From Actinomycetaceae bacterium (GTDB taxonomy: Bacteria > Actinomycetota > Actinomycetes > Actinomycetales > Actinomycetaceae): 64,000 nucleotides of DNA. Where the stretch lies: the NCBI GenBank assembly GCA_028724265.1, contig JAQYDG010000004.1, forward strand, positions 675,634 to 739,633, given 5' to 3'. The translations under genes and the position numbers were made by a program. Under the pieces are notes generated by a model. The model had not been told where the DNA came from. It worked only from the letters and a program-made list of their open reading frames with translations, and searched no databases. Shown here piece after piece: positions 1 through 8,938 of the stretch; positions within the stretch are counted from its first letter, which is position 1; each line of letters opens with the position of its first letter.

Positions 1-44
1 CACAAAGCTCACCACTGTGGGAAGCTGGAGTGGTGAGCTTTGTG
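1..44 (-). terminator. Perfect hairpin downstream of the last prophage gene in the window
   Basis: Two exactly complementary 16-base arms (1-16 and 29-44) enclose a 12-base loop, 28 bases beyond the stop of the minus-strand gene that ends at 72. The position fits a transcription end or processing site. Any U-tract on the minus strand would lie outside the window, so intrinsic termination cannot be confirmed. Confidence 0.5.
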
Positions 45-71
45 TGTAGTTCAGCGTGAGCGGGTGTGTGG

Positions 72-398
72 CTAGTCGGTGCGCGTGTCCGCGTCTGGAG
101 CGCCCGCAGGCTCCTTCGTGATCGTGACGACGTACCTGATGTCTTGGTCAAGCTGAGGTGCGCGCTGAGCGTCCTGGAAAATTTCGAGGATCGACGCGTC
201 AATCGACTGACCCTGCCAATAGGGAATCTCAGCCAGAATCGTCGAATTCATTGCGACAGCCTGAAGAATTTGGTCTGAGTATTCCACACCCTCGAGCGTG
301 CAGGCTGTGCGCACGAGTATTGGGAATTGTTGGGAGAATTGGAGGAGTTGCGCGATTTTTGCGAGCAGCGACTTAATCTCCACACGAGTGTCAACCAT
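72..398 (-). CDS. Hypothetical phage protein, 108 aa
   Basis: Small mostly helical protein beginning MVDTRVEIKSLLAKIAQ with no family I recognise. The start is supported by an AAGGAG Shine-Dalgarno seven bases upstream. It follows the tail-fibre gene, whose ancestral stop at 411 sits just before this ribosome-binding site, so it is probably cotranscribed with the tail genes. A role in tail tip or in the tail-to-lysis interval is a guess from position only. Confidence 0.6.
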   Translation of the reverse strand: MVDTRVEIKSLLAKIAQLLQFSQQFPILVRTACTLEGVEYSDQILQAVAMNSTILAEIPYWQGQSIDASILEIFQDAQRAPQLDQDIRYVVTITKEPAGAPDADTRTD

Positions 399-3126
399 AG
401 TGAGGCTCCTTTATTTGATGTACGTGACGGTGAGGGTTGGTGCTGGATCGTTCGCAGCATATTCGCCGGCCTCCCAATACTCGCCTTCCATGCTGAACCC
501 GCGGATCGTGCCGGCCTGGAGCGCCGCGACCTGTTTCGCATCGAGGGCGAGGTTGATTTTGGCCGGGCAGATAGCGGCGGGAGAGCCACGTGTCGCGTGT
601 GAAGTTCCACGTGGTCGGGATGCTGGAGAGCCCGTGCAGTTTGAAGATCGTGGATCCACCGCTGGTGTCGGCGTGAATAAATTGATTCTGGATGGTGTGA
701 ATGAATTGATTCTGGATGGTGAAATAAGCGCCGCGCACGGTCGCGCCGGCGAGGTCGGAGAGTACGGAGGCGGGGAAAGTGAAGATGGAGCGGAGAGCGC
801 CTTGCTGAACGTCGTTTCCCACATAGGCAGCATTCGGATCCGTGAGTCGGGCTCCTCGGCCGTCGTAGACTGCCCAGCCTGAGGCTGGATAGGTGACGGT
901 CTGTTCTTTCCCGCCCGTGTAGAGGCGTTGCGTGTAGGGAAGCGAGGTGAGCTCGTAAGGGCTGTTCGCCTGATAGGTGGTTTGCCCAAGATCTTCCCCG
1001 TTCACATAGGTGCCAGAACTGGAGGAATAGATTCTGATGGTTTTCCCCTTGTCGCAGCGCATCGTGACGAACACATCGACATCACCGTTCTGGTCCGCAA
1101 TACTGCCTCCGTCAACTTCAGTCCATGAGGCGATCTGATCCGTGTCCAATTCGACGAACCAGGCTGAGGTGTCTCCATAGTAGCCGGAGGCGGGTGCCTT
1201 GTTGAACGACGTAAAGAACACGGCTCTGGATATTTTGTCGCTGCCGGAAATACTGTATGAGTCCGGGTACCGTGCCGCCATTTGCACATTCAGCGAGCCG
1301 TCACCCCACGAGGTGACTTGCACGAGATAACGCAGCTGCCGGTGGGCGTTGCGTCCGGCGATGTTGATGCGGTGCAGGAAAGCCACGAAGGTCTGCCCGG
1401 ACGAAATTGTCACGTAGGACGTGTTGTTGGAGATGCGGCCGCGATAGAACATGCCGCGCGGCAGCCGGTCGAGGATGGTTTGCAGCTCGTCCCCACGATA
1501 AGTGAGAGCCTCGTTAGCTGTGACGGAGCGTGATGCGAGGTCGCCGTCCGGTCCCACGCTGAAGGTGATCGCGTTGTTTTTTGCGAATTGGATCGAGTTT
1601 TCCGTATCCACGCGCATGGAAATAGACGGCTGAGCAGCCGCAATACCGGATGGAATAATATCAATCCCGCCCGCATCCAACTTGAGGCCGCCTTGCCCTT
1701 CGTCTGGGACGACGGCGAGCGTGCGGGCCGTCACCGAGTTGGCTGCCATTTTATCGGCGGTGACGGACTGGGCGGCGAGTTTCCCGGCGGTGACCGCCCC
1801 GTCCTCGATGAGCACGCTCCCGGTCATGGGGCGGATCGAGGCACGCCTAAACCACTGGTACCCCTCATTCGCGGTTCCGTAGTCGTGGTTGCCGTAGAAG
1901 AAGATCCGGTATGTTCCTGATGTGGCCATCTCGAACACGCGCTCCCAGTGTTCCCACTGCCCGTCATGCCCGGCTGGTGCCCTGTTCGCAATATACGCGA
2001 CCGTGCCGTCCGCGAACGTGGCGTTAGACCCGTCGGTGTTTTTCACCTGCACATAGTAGACGGTTCCCGCCGTGTCGGCGGTGGCGTCGATGCTGAACAG
2101 GTAGCGGACGCCGGCCTCCAGCCGTATCTGCACGGTGGCCAGCCCATTGCTCCTGCCGCGCAGCCCGACAGCCTGCTTGTCAGTGTTCACCGTGAATGCG
2201 TCCCAGCCGGGATGCGTGCCGGGAGTGCCCCAGCTTGCAACGCCGGGTATCAGGTTCGCACCACCCACGGTGAGGGCTTGAAAATCACCCACGTGGGCGG
2301 CGATCCCGTCCGCCCAGAGTTTCCCCACCACCGCCTCGCTCATCGTGGCGGACGAGACGACTTGGAGCTTGTTCACGTCGAGACTGGCCATGATCTCGTT
2401 CGAGATGCTCGTGGGTGTCCACTGGTGGCCGTCCCACGTCCACTGGCCGATAATGCGCTTGTTCTTGTCGGTCTGCCACCACACGTCACCGGCAGTGTTT
2501 CCATGCCCGGACGGTGTGGCGGGGCTCGTGATGATCGTGGTTTTCTCGTCCAGCCGGTCGGAGAGCTGCGCCACCTGCATGTTAACGGTTGCGAGCGCAC
2601 TGTATGCCGTCTCGGCGGTTGTTTGCGCGGCGGTGAGGTTGGCTTCGGCCTCGTCGAGGCGCTCGCGCGCGCCGGCGATGCCCGCCCTCATGTCGAGGAG
2701 GGCTTGGTCGTATGTTTTCTTGGCCGCGTCCAGGCTCTCTTGTGCTGTCTGGGCGTCCTGTTGGGCTTGGGTGATGTTGCCGCGCACCTCGTCCAGGCTT
2801 TTTTGCGTGCGGGTGGTGAGGGCAGCAAGTTTCCCGTCCAGGCTCTCTTGCGTGCGGGCGGCCTGCTCTTGCGCCCGCGCCGCCTCGTCTAGCCGCGCGG
2901 TGAGATCGTGCTGCGCCTGCTCGAGATTGGAGCTCACCTTGTCCAGGCGCTCCTTCTCCTGCTTGGAGAGCACACCCAACTGTTGCGTTTGCTCCAGTGC
3001 CTCGTGCGCTGTTTTAGTGGTCTCCGCAAGCTCTGTCCCGGTCGGACGGTTCGCTTCACGTGCTAAATCACGGATCGACGCAAGCGCCTTCGGTAAAGCC
3101 TCTGAATCACGAATATATTTCTGCAT
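391..3126 (-). CDS. Phage tail fibre / minor tail protein with 3' frameshift, ~911 aa
   Basis: Residues 30-220 are a long Ala/Gln/Glu-rich coiled coil. It is followed by a segment of the type found in phage tip proteins (GDVWWQTDKNKRIIGQW), a carbohydrate-module-like beta domain near 290-430 (ANLIPGVASWG), repeated VTAGKLAAQSVTADKMA segments and a C-terminal beta-rich region. It overlaps the upstream tail gene by 20 bases. The last ~55 codons look wrong in this frame (Arg/Pro rich, ending HQIKEPHYG). The +1 frame from about 562 gives a sensible ending (KINLALDAKQVAALQAG...LTVTYIK) with a stop at 411, just before the next Shine-Dalgarno. I infer a one-base indel near 560-563. Host recognition or tail-tip structure is the likely role. 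Confidence 0.75.
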   Translation of the reverse strand: MQKYIRDSEALPKALASIRDLAREANRPTGTELAETTKTAHEALEQTQQLGVLSKQEKERLDKVSSNLEQAQHDLTARLDEAARAQEQAARTQESLDGKLAALTTRTQKSLDEVRGNITQAQQDAQTAQESLDAAKKTYDQALLDMRAGIAGARERLDEAEANLTAAQTTAETAYSALATVNMQVAQLSDRLDEKTTIITSPATPSGHGNTAGDVWWQTDKNKRIIGQWTWDGHQWTPTSISNEIMASLDVNKLQVVSSATMSEAVVGKLWADGIAAHVGDFQALTVGGANLIPGVASWGTPGTHPGWDAFTVNTDKQAVGLRGRSNGLATVQIRLEAGVRYLFSIDATADTAGTVYYVQVKNTDGSNATFADGTVAYIANRAPAGHDGQWEHWERVFEMATSGTYRIFFYGNHDYGTANEGYQWFRRASIRPMTGSVLIEDGAVTAGKLAAQSVTADKMAANSVTARTLAVVPDEGQGGLKLDAGGIDIIPSGIAAAQPSISMRVDTENSIQFAKNNAITFSVGPDGDLASRSVTANEALTYRGDELQTILDRLPRGMFYRGRISNNTSYVTISSGQTFVAFLHRINIAGRNAHRQLRYLVQVTSWGDGSLNVQMAARYPDSYSISGSDKISRAVFFTSFNKAPASGYYGDTSAWFVELDTDQIASWTEVDGGSIADQNGDVDVFVTMRCDKGKTIRIYSSSSGTYVNGEDLGQTTYQANSPYELTSLPYTQRLYTGGKEQTVTYPASGWAVYDGRGARLTDPNAAYVGNDVQQGALRSIFTFPASVLSDLAGATVRGAYFTIQNQFIHTIQNQFIHADTSGGSTIFKLHGLSSIPTTWNFTRDTWLSRRYLPGQNQPRPRCETGRGAPGRHDPRVQHGRRVLGGRRICCERSSTNPHRHVHQIKEPHYG
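675..722 (-). repeat. 24-bp tandem duplication inside the tail-fibre gene
   Basis: Two nearly identical 24-base units (675-698 and 699-722) encode the doubled octapeptide IQNQFIHT / IQNQFIHA. The repeat keeps the reading frame, so it adds eight residues to the C-terminal receptor-side region. Confidence 0.8.
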
Positions 3127-4282
3127 TCACATCCTCCACAAGCTGGATTGTGAGCCAGCCTTCACTCGACGAGTCCCGCGACACGGAAAGCACCCTCTTC
3201 TGATAAGTACCGTCAGGCATCAGGTCGGAACCGTACGCGTCGAACACCACTACATCCCCATGCCGCAGGCGCGGGTAACGCCCAGCACGCACGATCGCCT
3301 CCCAGCTGACCGTGAACCCGCCCGACGCGACGGCCGCTGAAGCGTACCTGTCGAGTGTTGCCTGGAGTGAGACGGACGAGTGGGAGGCGTCCCAGACTTC
3401 CGTGTAGGGGTATCCCCTGTCTGTCCATGCGGTGGAGGCGGCGTGTGCAACCAGTACGGTGTCGTCTGTTTTTCCTCCCGCGAACACTGCGGCACTCACC
3501 AACGTTTCCCCGCCTGTTTTCTGTGTGGTGATGGCCGTAGTGTCGTACGCGCCACCCAATGGGAGGACGGCGTCACTGTGTGGGATGAGCAGAGGGCGGG
3601 CGGCTGTTCCCGCCTGGAGTGTCCAGCCGGCAGTGTTGGTTGTCTGGTTGAATGTGGGGGTGAGGTCGTATTCGATGCCGTGGGAGTCGGAGAGGCTGTC
3701 AATGGCTTCTTTCACGCTTCGCCCGTCTAACGCTGAGAACGTGGCCTGGGAGGTGCCTTTCAGCGCGGTGTCCGGGTAGGCGAGGGGGAGGCCTGCGCCT
3801 GGCCATTTCAACGATTCGGCGACCACAGCCCCCATGATCGCGGACGGGTCAAGATTCTTATACGCCAGGTCGTAGGGGGTTGTGACAATATCCTTGCCGT
3901 CCTTGTCTTTCTTCTTTGTGACGGGGAGAGGCCATCCCGGGTATTTCCTCACGTGCCGGTACTCGAAGATTTTCTCAATCCCGGTAGCGTCCACCGTGAA
4001 CTTTTCAAGCCCATCATCGTCTTGGGCGAGAGTCCAGCCGGTAATCACGCCCGCCGCCGGGCAATACGCCGGCTCTAGATCGTCGTCGAGGAGGAAGATC
4101 GAGTATTTGAGTGGCGTGAACAGGCTCGTGTAGTCAACGCTTCGCGCGTGCCGCGTGTAGGCGGGAACCGTGAGGCTAATCCGGTCAGACGCCAACAAGC
4201 CAGTATCGTACTTCCAGGAGGAGACGGGGACTTCTTCGACCAGTCGGCCTGTCGTGGTCTGGCAGATGAGCACACGCACCAC
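3107..4282 (-). CDS. Phage minor tail protein (tail-tip), 391 aa
   Basis: Starts at GTG (VVRVLICQTTTGRLVEE) six bases after AAAGGGG; sequence upstream in the same frame is low-complexity shadow and is excluded. The protein has the layout of the ReqiPepy6 gp37-like / siphovirus tail endopeptidase-type proteins encoded between Dit and the fibre: an N-terminal beta domain with SWKYDTGLLASDRISLTVPA, then central and C-terminal domains. It probably forms part of the baseplate hub. The family assignment rests mainly on position and general look. Confidence 0.6.
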   Translation of the reverse strand: MVRVLICQTTTGRLVEEVPVSSWKYDTGLLASDRISLTVPAYTRHARSVDYTSLFTPLKYSIFLLDDDLEPAYCPAAGVITGWTLAQDDDGLEKFTVDATGIEKIFEYRHVRKYPGWPLPVTKKKDKDGKDIVTTPYDLAYKNLDPSAIMGAVVAESLKWPGAGLPLAYPDTALKGTSQATFSALDGRSVKEAIDSLSDSHGIEYDLTPTFNQTTNTAGWTLQAGTAARPLLIPHSDAVLPLGGAYDTTAITTQKTGGETLVSAAVFAGGKTDDTVLVAHAASTAWTDRGYPYTEVWDASHSSVSLQATLDRYASAAVASGGFTVSWEAIVRAGRYPRLRHGDVVVFDAYGSDLMPDGTYQKRVLSVSRDSSSEGWLTIQLVEDVNAEIYS

Positions 4283-4304
4283 ACACCACCCCTTTCGCTC
4301 GTGT

Positions 4305-5270
4305 TTATCGTGCTTGGATGACCTTCCATGTGAATGTGACGGTGGGGAGTGTGGGGTTCGCGTCCTGCTCGAAACCCACAGCGATCCGTGTTGTCCCGTT
4401 TCCGCGCTGGTCGATATGCCGTAAATAGGTTTTGCAGTAGCCGCTGCCCACGTCCTCCGAGCAGATCTGGATGGATTCTGTTGTGGAGATCGTGGTGGGG
4501 AGCGTGAACACGGCGTTTGCCATGTAGTGGCGTGCCGTACTGTTCGAGTACATCCATTTCGGGATTTTGTAGGAGATACGTCCCGAGTCCTGCCGCCACG
4601 AGCCCGGGTTGAGGCACGAGTAGAACTGGTCGAGCGCCATATTATAAGCACGCGTGCCCTGCCACGGTTTGAAACTATCCATATCCTGCTTGTCGTGGAA
4701 CACGACGACGCTACCGACGAGCGCCGTATAGGCCGCCACATGCGAGATCGAGCAGTCATTAATCGACTTCGCGCTAGATGGCACGTTGACGATCGCGAGC
4801 GGCGCGAGATTCGCTGCTAGACCTGTTGCGCGGGCGGGCGTGCCGGGGACAACCACAATACCCGTGGCGAGCCGGTCAACCACCGGCAGGCTAGAGGCGG
4901 GCGGCTGGTCGGGATCGTCGGGGCTTCCGGAGCCTTCCTCCACCGAGGAGAGGCTCACGGGCGGGATCGCGTCCAAGTCATAGCACACCGTGTCCGTGCG
5001 CGTCCCCGAGGCGGGCGGTGTGCCGATCGTGGCGGTCGTGGCCTGGTCGAGGCCGCCCAACACGGGGTAGCCCTGCCTGGTGGACACGTAGGCGAACTGG
5101 CACACACGCACCTGCCAGCCGGAGGCTTTCAACACGATATTCTGCCGGCCGATCACGCCCGGGCGAATATTCCCTTTCATGTCGTGCACGACAAGTCCTC
5201 CCAGGCTCAAACCCACCTCGCGGGCGGTGAACGCATAGTCGGGGCGCGGGAAACCGTAGAGTGCGGGCAT
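4305..5270 (-). CDS. Phage tail protein of unknown detail, 321 aa
   Basis: Begins MPALYGFPRPDYAFTAREVG at 5270, overlapping the upstream stop as TAATG, which implies translational coupling. It is Ser/Thr- and Gly-rich with many short beta segments and no membrane segment. It lies between the distal tail protein and the tail-tip gene, so a baseplate or tip role is inferred from order. No specific family recognised. Confidence 0.6.
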   Translation of the reverse strand: MPALYGFPRPDYAFTAREVGLSLGGLVVHDMKGNIRPGVIGRQNIVLKASGWQVRVCQFAYVSTRQGYPVLGGLDQATTATIGTPPASGTRTDTVCYDLDAIPPVSLSSVEEGSGSPDDPDQPPASSLPVVDRLATGIVVVPGTPARATGLAANLAPLAIVNVPSSAKSINDCSISHVAAYTALVGSVVVFHDKQDMDSFKPWQGTRAYNMALDQFYSCLNPGSWRQDSGRISYKIPKWMYSNSTARHYMANAVFTLPTTISTTESIQICSEDVGSGYCKTYLRHIDQRGNGTTRIAVGFEQDANPTLPTVTFTWKVIQAR

Positions 5271-6127
5271 TAGGAGACTCCATTCCTCCACTGGATGGTG
5301 GCTTGTATTGTTTTTTGGGCTCTGACGGGGATGAATGCGATCATGTGGGACTCTCCGGGTGGGATGATCCACCAGTCGCGGCGCGTCAACTGTGCGGTGG
5401 CGTCCACCCCGTCGAGGGTCGCCAGGCGTTCTGCGCAGTCGATGTGGAGTGTTTGCGCAGCGTCGAGGTGTCCGAACGAGAGTGTGCGGTCAGCGCTCGT
5501 GTCCCACACGATGATTTCGCCCGCAGCCCCGCCTTGCACGGTGATCGTGGGATAGGCGGGGACGGTTCCCGTGTTCGTGATGGTCGCACGGTCACTCTCA
5601 CCTTCCACGAATGCCCACGGGAATGCTTGCGGGAGGACGAGGCCTTCTTCTTTCACGTGCAGCCGCAGGAGTGCATGGCTTGGCTCGTCCTCGTAGCGGG
5701 TCGGGTCTGGCGCGGTGGCGTCGATCGTCACTTCGAGCGCACCATACGTGTAGGACTGGTCGACGATTTTCACCTGCTCGACTTCCACGATGCGACGCCA
5801 CACGCCCTGGGCGTCACTGACCCTCATCGGGACGGGACGCGACGCAAGGATGGAAGTGAGGCGGGTACGCCACACGTCGAGCGTGGGATGGTCACGCGGG
5901 GCGACGATCAGGCCTTTCACGCTGATCGCGGCCGACTGCCGGTAGAACGCGGTGCGCGCGAACGTGCCGTTACCGTGCGGGATCGCATCCTCACTCCCAC
6001 GCAGGTCTGGAAGGTCATACCAGCCTTCCAGGCTTTGCAGCACGAGGGGCTGTTCTCCGCGTAGGGTCGCCTCGAAGCGGAGGCCTCCCACCTCCACCCA
6101 ATACAGGCCGGGATCGTGCATGCTCAT
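5270..6127 (-). CDS. Distal tail (Dit-like) siphovirus tail component, 285 aa
   Basis: Sits directly after the tape measure gene (ATGA overlap), the usual Dit place. The N-terminal half (GLYWVEVGGLRFEATL..., DVWRTRLTSILASRPVPMRV) matches the general pattern of the phage-tail family / Dit ring domain. The C-terminal half (TNTGTVPAYPTITVQG, LSFGHLDAAQTLHID) matches its galectin-like second domain. It would form the ring joining tail tube and tip. Start taken at MSMHDPG; an internal Met two codons later is possible. Confidence 0.75.
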   Translation of the reverse strand: MSMHDPGLYWVEVGGLRFEATLRGEQPLVLQSLEGWYDLPDLRGSEDAIPHGNGTFARTAFYRQSAAISVKGLIVAPRDHPTLDVWRTRLTSILASRPVPMRVSDAQGVWRRIVEVEQVKIVDQSYTYGALEVTIDATAPDPTRYEDEPSHALLRLHVKEEGLVLPQAFPWAFVEGESDRATITNTGTVPAYPTITVQGGAAGEIIVWDTSADRTLSFGHLDAAQTLHIDCAERLATLDGVDATAQLTRRDWWIIPPGESHMIAFIPVRAQKTIQATIQWRNGVS

Positions 6128-8670
6128 AGGGTGGCCTCCAATTCTCGCCGCAACTGGCGGAACACGAGACGCGGATCACGCTCAACCATGCTGATCGTGT
6201 TATTCTGCGTCACCCCGCCCGCCACCTGCGGGTATGGCGTTGTGGCGGGCAGGCGGCGAACACCCCGCGCAGCAGTCACCCCGTAGGGCGTGTGCGCGCC
6301 GGCAAGCGAGTTGGTGAAGTCACCCAGAGAGACGCGAATCCTCCCATACTGGGACTCCAAGCCTTTCTGGAAGCCTTGCATGACCATCTCGCCGGCAGGC
6401 CGGAGGATCACACGGTCAACAGGCGCAGGACCTTTCCACGACGTCAACTTCTTCGTGAGGTTGCCCAGCGTGTCTTTCACTTTCCCGAACGCGCCCTTAA
6501 TCCCGTTGATGAACCCGTCGATCACGCTCTTCCCCGCATTCTTGAGGAGACCACCGAGGTCGCCGATCGCGCCCAAGATCTTGCCGGGCAGTCCTCTCAC
6601 GAGGCTCACCACGTTGCCGATCCCGCTGCTCACCGCGCTCTTAATACCGTTCCACGCGCCAGACACGAGGCCTTTCAGGCCATTCCATGCGGAATTCCAG
6701 AGGCTCTTAATCGTGTTGAGCACGCTGGAGATGACGCCTTTCACGCCGTTAATCGCGCCGGACACCACGGACTTAATACCGGTCCAGATGCCTGAGACCA
6801 CGTTCTTGATGGCTGACCATGCCGCATTCCACACGCCTTTAATCACGGCGAGCGCCGCCGAGAAAATACCTTTGACGACGCCGAATGCCGCGCCGATCAC
6901 GCCGGTAATCGTGCCCCACACGGCGGAAATAATCCCGCCAATATCACCCCACACGGCAGCCCAGTTCCCGTGGATCACGTCCAACACGGTCTGAATGACG
7001 GACTGCACGAGCTGGATGGCGGGCTGGATCACCCCAATAATCGAGGAGAGCACGCCCGAAATGATCGTGACCAGGGATTGGATGACGGGGATCAGCTGGC
7101 CGACAAGCCATACGACAATCGGCATCAGAAAGGTCATGATTTGCCCGAGGATGGGAACAAGCGGCATGATCGCCGGCAACAACTGCATAATCAACGGCAG
7201 TATGGCTTGGATCACCTGCTGGAGGACGGGGAGGACGGCTGTCACGATCTGCGTCAACGGCGGCACAAGCTGCGCGATCACCGTGCCGATCGCGGGGATA
7301 ATCTCCTGGGCGGCACCCCCGATCAGCGTCACGACCTGCCCAATCAGCGGGGCAAGGCTCGTGATTACACTCGTGAACGTGCCGGCAAGCAGCGTGACCA
7401 GAGGGGCGATCGCCGTGCCCACCTGCCCGATCGCCACGCCCAAAACAGTAAACACCTGGCTGAACAGGGGTGCGAGGGCTTGCACCGCGCTCCCGATCTG
7501 CGTGAACGCCCCACCCAACGCTGCCTGTAATTGGGGGGATTGGGCGATCATTGAGCCCATCAGGCCGATCATCGCGCCCACAGGTCCGGTGAGCCCCGTG
7601 AATGCGCCGCCCACGAGAGGTATTTTCGCGGCAAGACCCGCCGCGCCTGCTGCAGCAACACCCAGCACGGGCGCGAGACCCGCCAGCATTCCCCCCATGT
7701 TCGCAAGACCGGAAGGCATGCTCAACCCGCTCATTTTCTCGCCCAGGCTCTGCATGAGCGGGATGAGTTTCCCGACTGCCGTCCCCAGCGTGGTGCCGAA
7801 CGCGTCAGCCAGCGGCTTGAGTGCGCCCGTCAGGCCATCCACAAGGGGGATCGCCGCGTTCGCCACATCACGCATCGAATTCAGCAGGGGGCTCGCGAAC
7901 CCCTCACCCAGACGGGACAGGGCGGCACGCACGTTCGACATGGCACCCTGGAAAGTCGTGCCCGCGCTCAATGCTGCCCCGCCCAGGCCGGCCTCCATCG
8001 CCTTCTGGAACGTGGCGAAATCAATCTGCCCTGACGAGACCATGTCAGAGACTTCAGCGGACGTTTTCCCTAGCTGCTTCCCCAACATTTGCAGGACGGG
8101 AACGCCTGAAGACGTCAACTGGAGCATGTCTTGCCCCGTGAGTTTGCCTTGCGCGGCGATCGACCCGAAAATCGTGCCGACATCCATCATGGAGCGCCCG
8201 GAAATTTGGGCAACATCCGCTACCGATTTTAAAGCGCCCGTCAGATCCGTGCCGGCCTGAATACCGGACGCGGACAAGGAGGCGGCGACCGTGGCCGCAT
8301 CCCCCAAGCTGAACGCGGTGCCTTTCACGGCGGCAGTCGCGTTATCCATGATGCCCGCGACCTTGCTTGTCGAGTTGCCCAGCCCCTTCAGTTTCGCTTG
8401 AGCGTTCTCAATCTGGAGGGCGCGGGTAAACCCGCCTTTCAAGGCGAGGCCTCCCACGGCCGTGGCGATACCCGCAACCGCAGTAGCCCCCACCTTCCCC
8501 ACCTGGGTGAACGCCCCGCCGACCGTGCTAGTGATGGACGTGCCGACACGCTTCCACACCGGCCCGGTAGCTTTCTCCACTTTCACGCCACCAAGAGCGG
8601 ACTGGAGTTGTTTCCCTATCCCCTTGAACGAGGGGATAATCTGCACGTAGGCGGCGGCAAGTTCACTCAT
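6124..8670 (-). CDS. Phage tape measure protein, 848 aa
   Basis: Largest late gene after the tail chaperones. It has an N-terminal tape-measure domain (residues ~60-270, including GMAxxSS-like LTSSGVPVLQMLGKQLG), a long hydrophobic block (~300-560) of repeated IAPLVTLLAG / VLPVLQQVIQ units, then repeated amphipathic Trp-containing helices (NAAWSAIKNVVSGIWTG) and a C-terminal GPAPVDRVILRPAGEMVMQGF segment typical of actinophage tape measures. It sets tail length and acts in DNA passage. Length is moderate, consistent with a short to medium tail. Confidence 0.92.
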   Translation of the reverse strand: MSELAAAYVQIIPSFKGIGKQLQSALGGVKVEKATGPVWKRVGTSITSTVGGAFTQVGKVGATAVAGIATAVGGLALKGGFTRALQIENAQAKLKGLGNSTSKVAGIMDNATAAVKGTAFSLGDAATVAASLSASGIQAGTDLTGALKSVADVAQISGRSMMDVGTIFGSIAAQGKLTGQDMLQLTSSGVPVLQMLGKQLGKTSAEVSDMVSSGQIDFATFQKAMEAGLGGAALSAGTTFQGAMSNVRAALSRLGEGFASPLLNSMRDVANAAIPLVDGLTGALKPLADAFGTTLGTAVGKLIPLMQSLGEKMSGLSMPSGLANMGGMLAGLAPVLGVAAAGAAGLAAKIPLVGGAFTGLTGPVGAMIGLMGSMIAQSPQLQAALGGAFTQIGSAVQALAPLFSQVFTVLGVAIGQVGTAIAPLVTLLAGTFTSVITSLAPLIGQVVTLIGGAAQEIIPAIGTVIAQLVPPLTQIVTAVLPVLQQVIQAILPLIMQLLPAIMPLVPILGQIMTFLMPIVVWLVGQLIPVIQSLVTIISGVLSSIIGVIQPAIQLVQSVIQTVLDVIHGNWAAVWGDIGGIISAVWGTITGVIGAAFGVVKGIFSAALAVIKGVWNAAWSAIKNVVSGIWTGIKSVVSGAINGVKGVISSVLNTIKSLWNSAWNGLKGLVSGAWNGIKSAVSSGIGNVVSLVRGLPGKILGAIGDLGGLLKNAGKSVIDGFINGIKGAFGKVKDTLGNLTKKLTSWKGPAPVDRVILRPAGEMVMQGFQKGLESQYGRIRVSLGDFTNSLAGAHTPYGVTAARGVRRLPATTPYPQVAGGVTQNNTISMVERDPRLVFRQLRRELEATL

Positions 8671-8885
8671 GGCTCACCTTTCTCTCCCTCGTAGCGGGGG
8701 GCTTTCAACAGTCTGGCAACCTCGCTGCTCGTGTTGCTCACCTTCTGGCGGCTTGGCGGGTCAGCCCCGAGCGCTTGAGCCACAAGCGCATACACGGGGT
8801 CATCCCAGAACCACCACCGGTTCAGGGCGCGATACAGGAAAGAATCCGTGCGCCCCACCAGCACCCACGCCAAGCCTGCCGCCAC
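8667..8885 (-). CDS. Tail assembly chaperone, downstream (frameshift) part
   Basis: The product is probably not made alone. Its frame is open from the slippery site at 8984-8990 and reads IGFLAGCLAQHPDELRADF then LFFYHAQPDDFPPSVAAG, the ELRADF...FYH pattern seen in the second half of actinophage tail chaperones. It would therefore be the C-terminal part of a gpG-T style fusion with the gene starting at 9286. The coordinates give the segment from the first internal start (GTG/ATG-like) to the stop, which overlaps the tape measure start. Confidence 0.7.
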   Translation of the reverse strand: MAAGLAWVLVGRTDSFLYRALNRWWFWDDPVYALVAQALGADPPSRQKVSNTSSEVARLLKAPRYEGEKGEP

Positions 8886-8938
8886 GCTGGGCGGGAAATC
8901 GTCGGGCTGCGCGTGGTAGAAGAAGAGGAAGTCTGCCC

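Noticed and set aside
560..567. Programmed frameshift in the tail-fibre gene
   Set aside because: The required shift is +1 and there is no canonical slippery heptamer in phase, so an indel is the simpler explanation.
5261..6064. 267 aa plus-strand open frame
   Set aside because: Antisense to the Dit-like gene, which has the right context and composition.
6995..8260. 421 aa plus-strand open frame
   Set aside because: Antisense to the tape measure gene; its Thr/Ile/Pro pattern mirrors the tape measure repeats.
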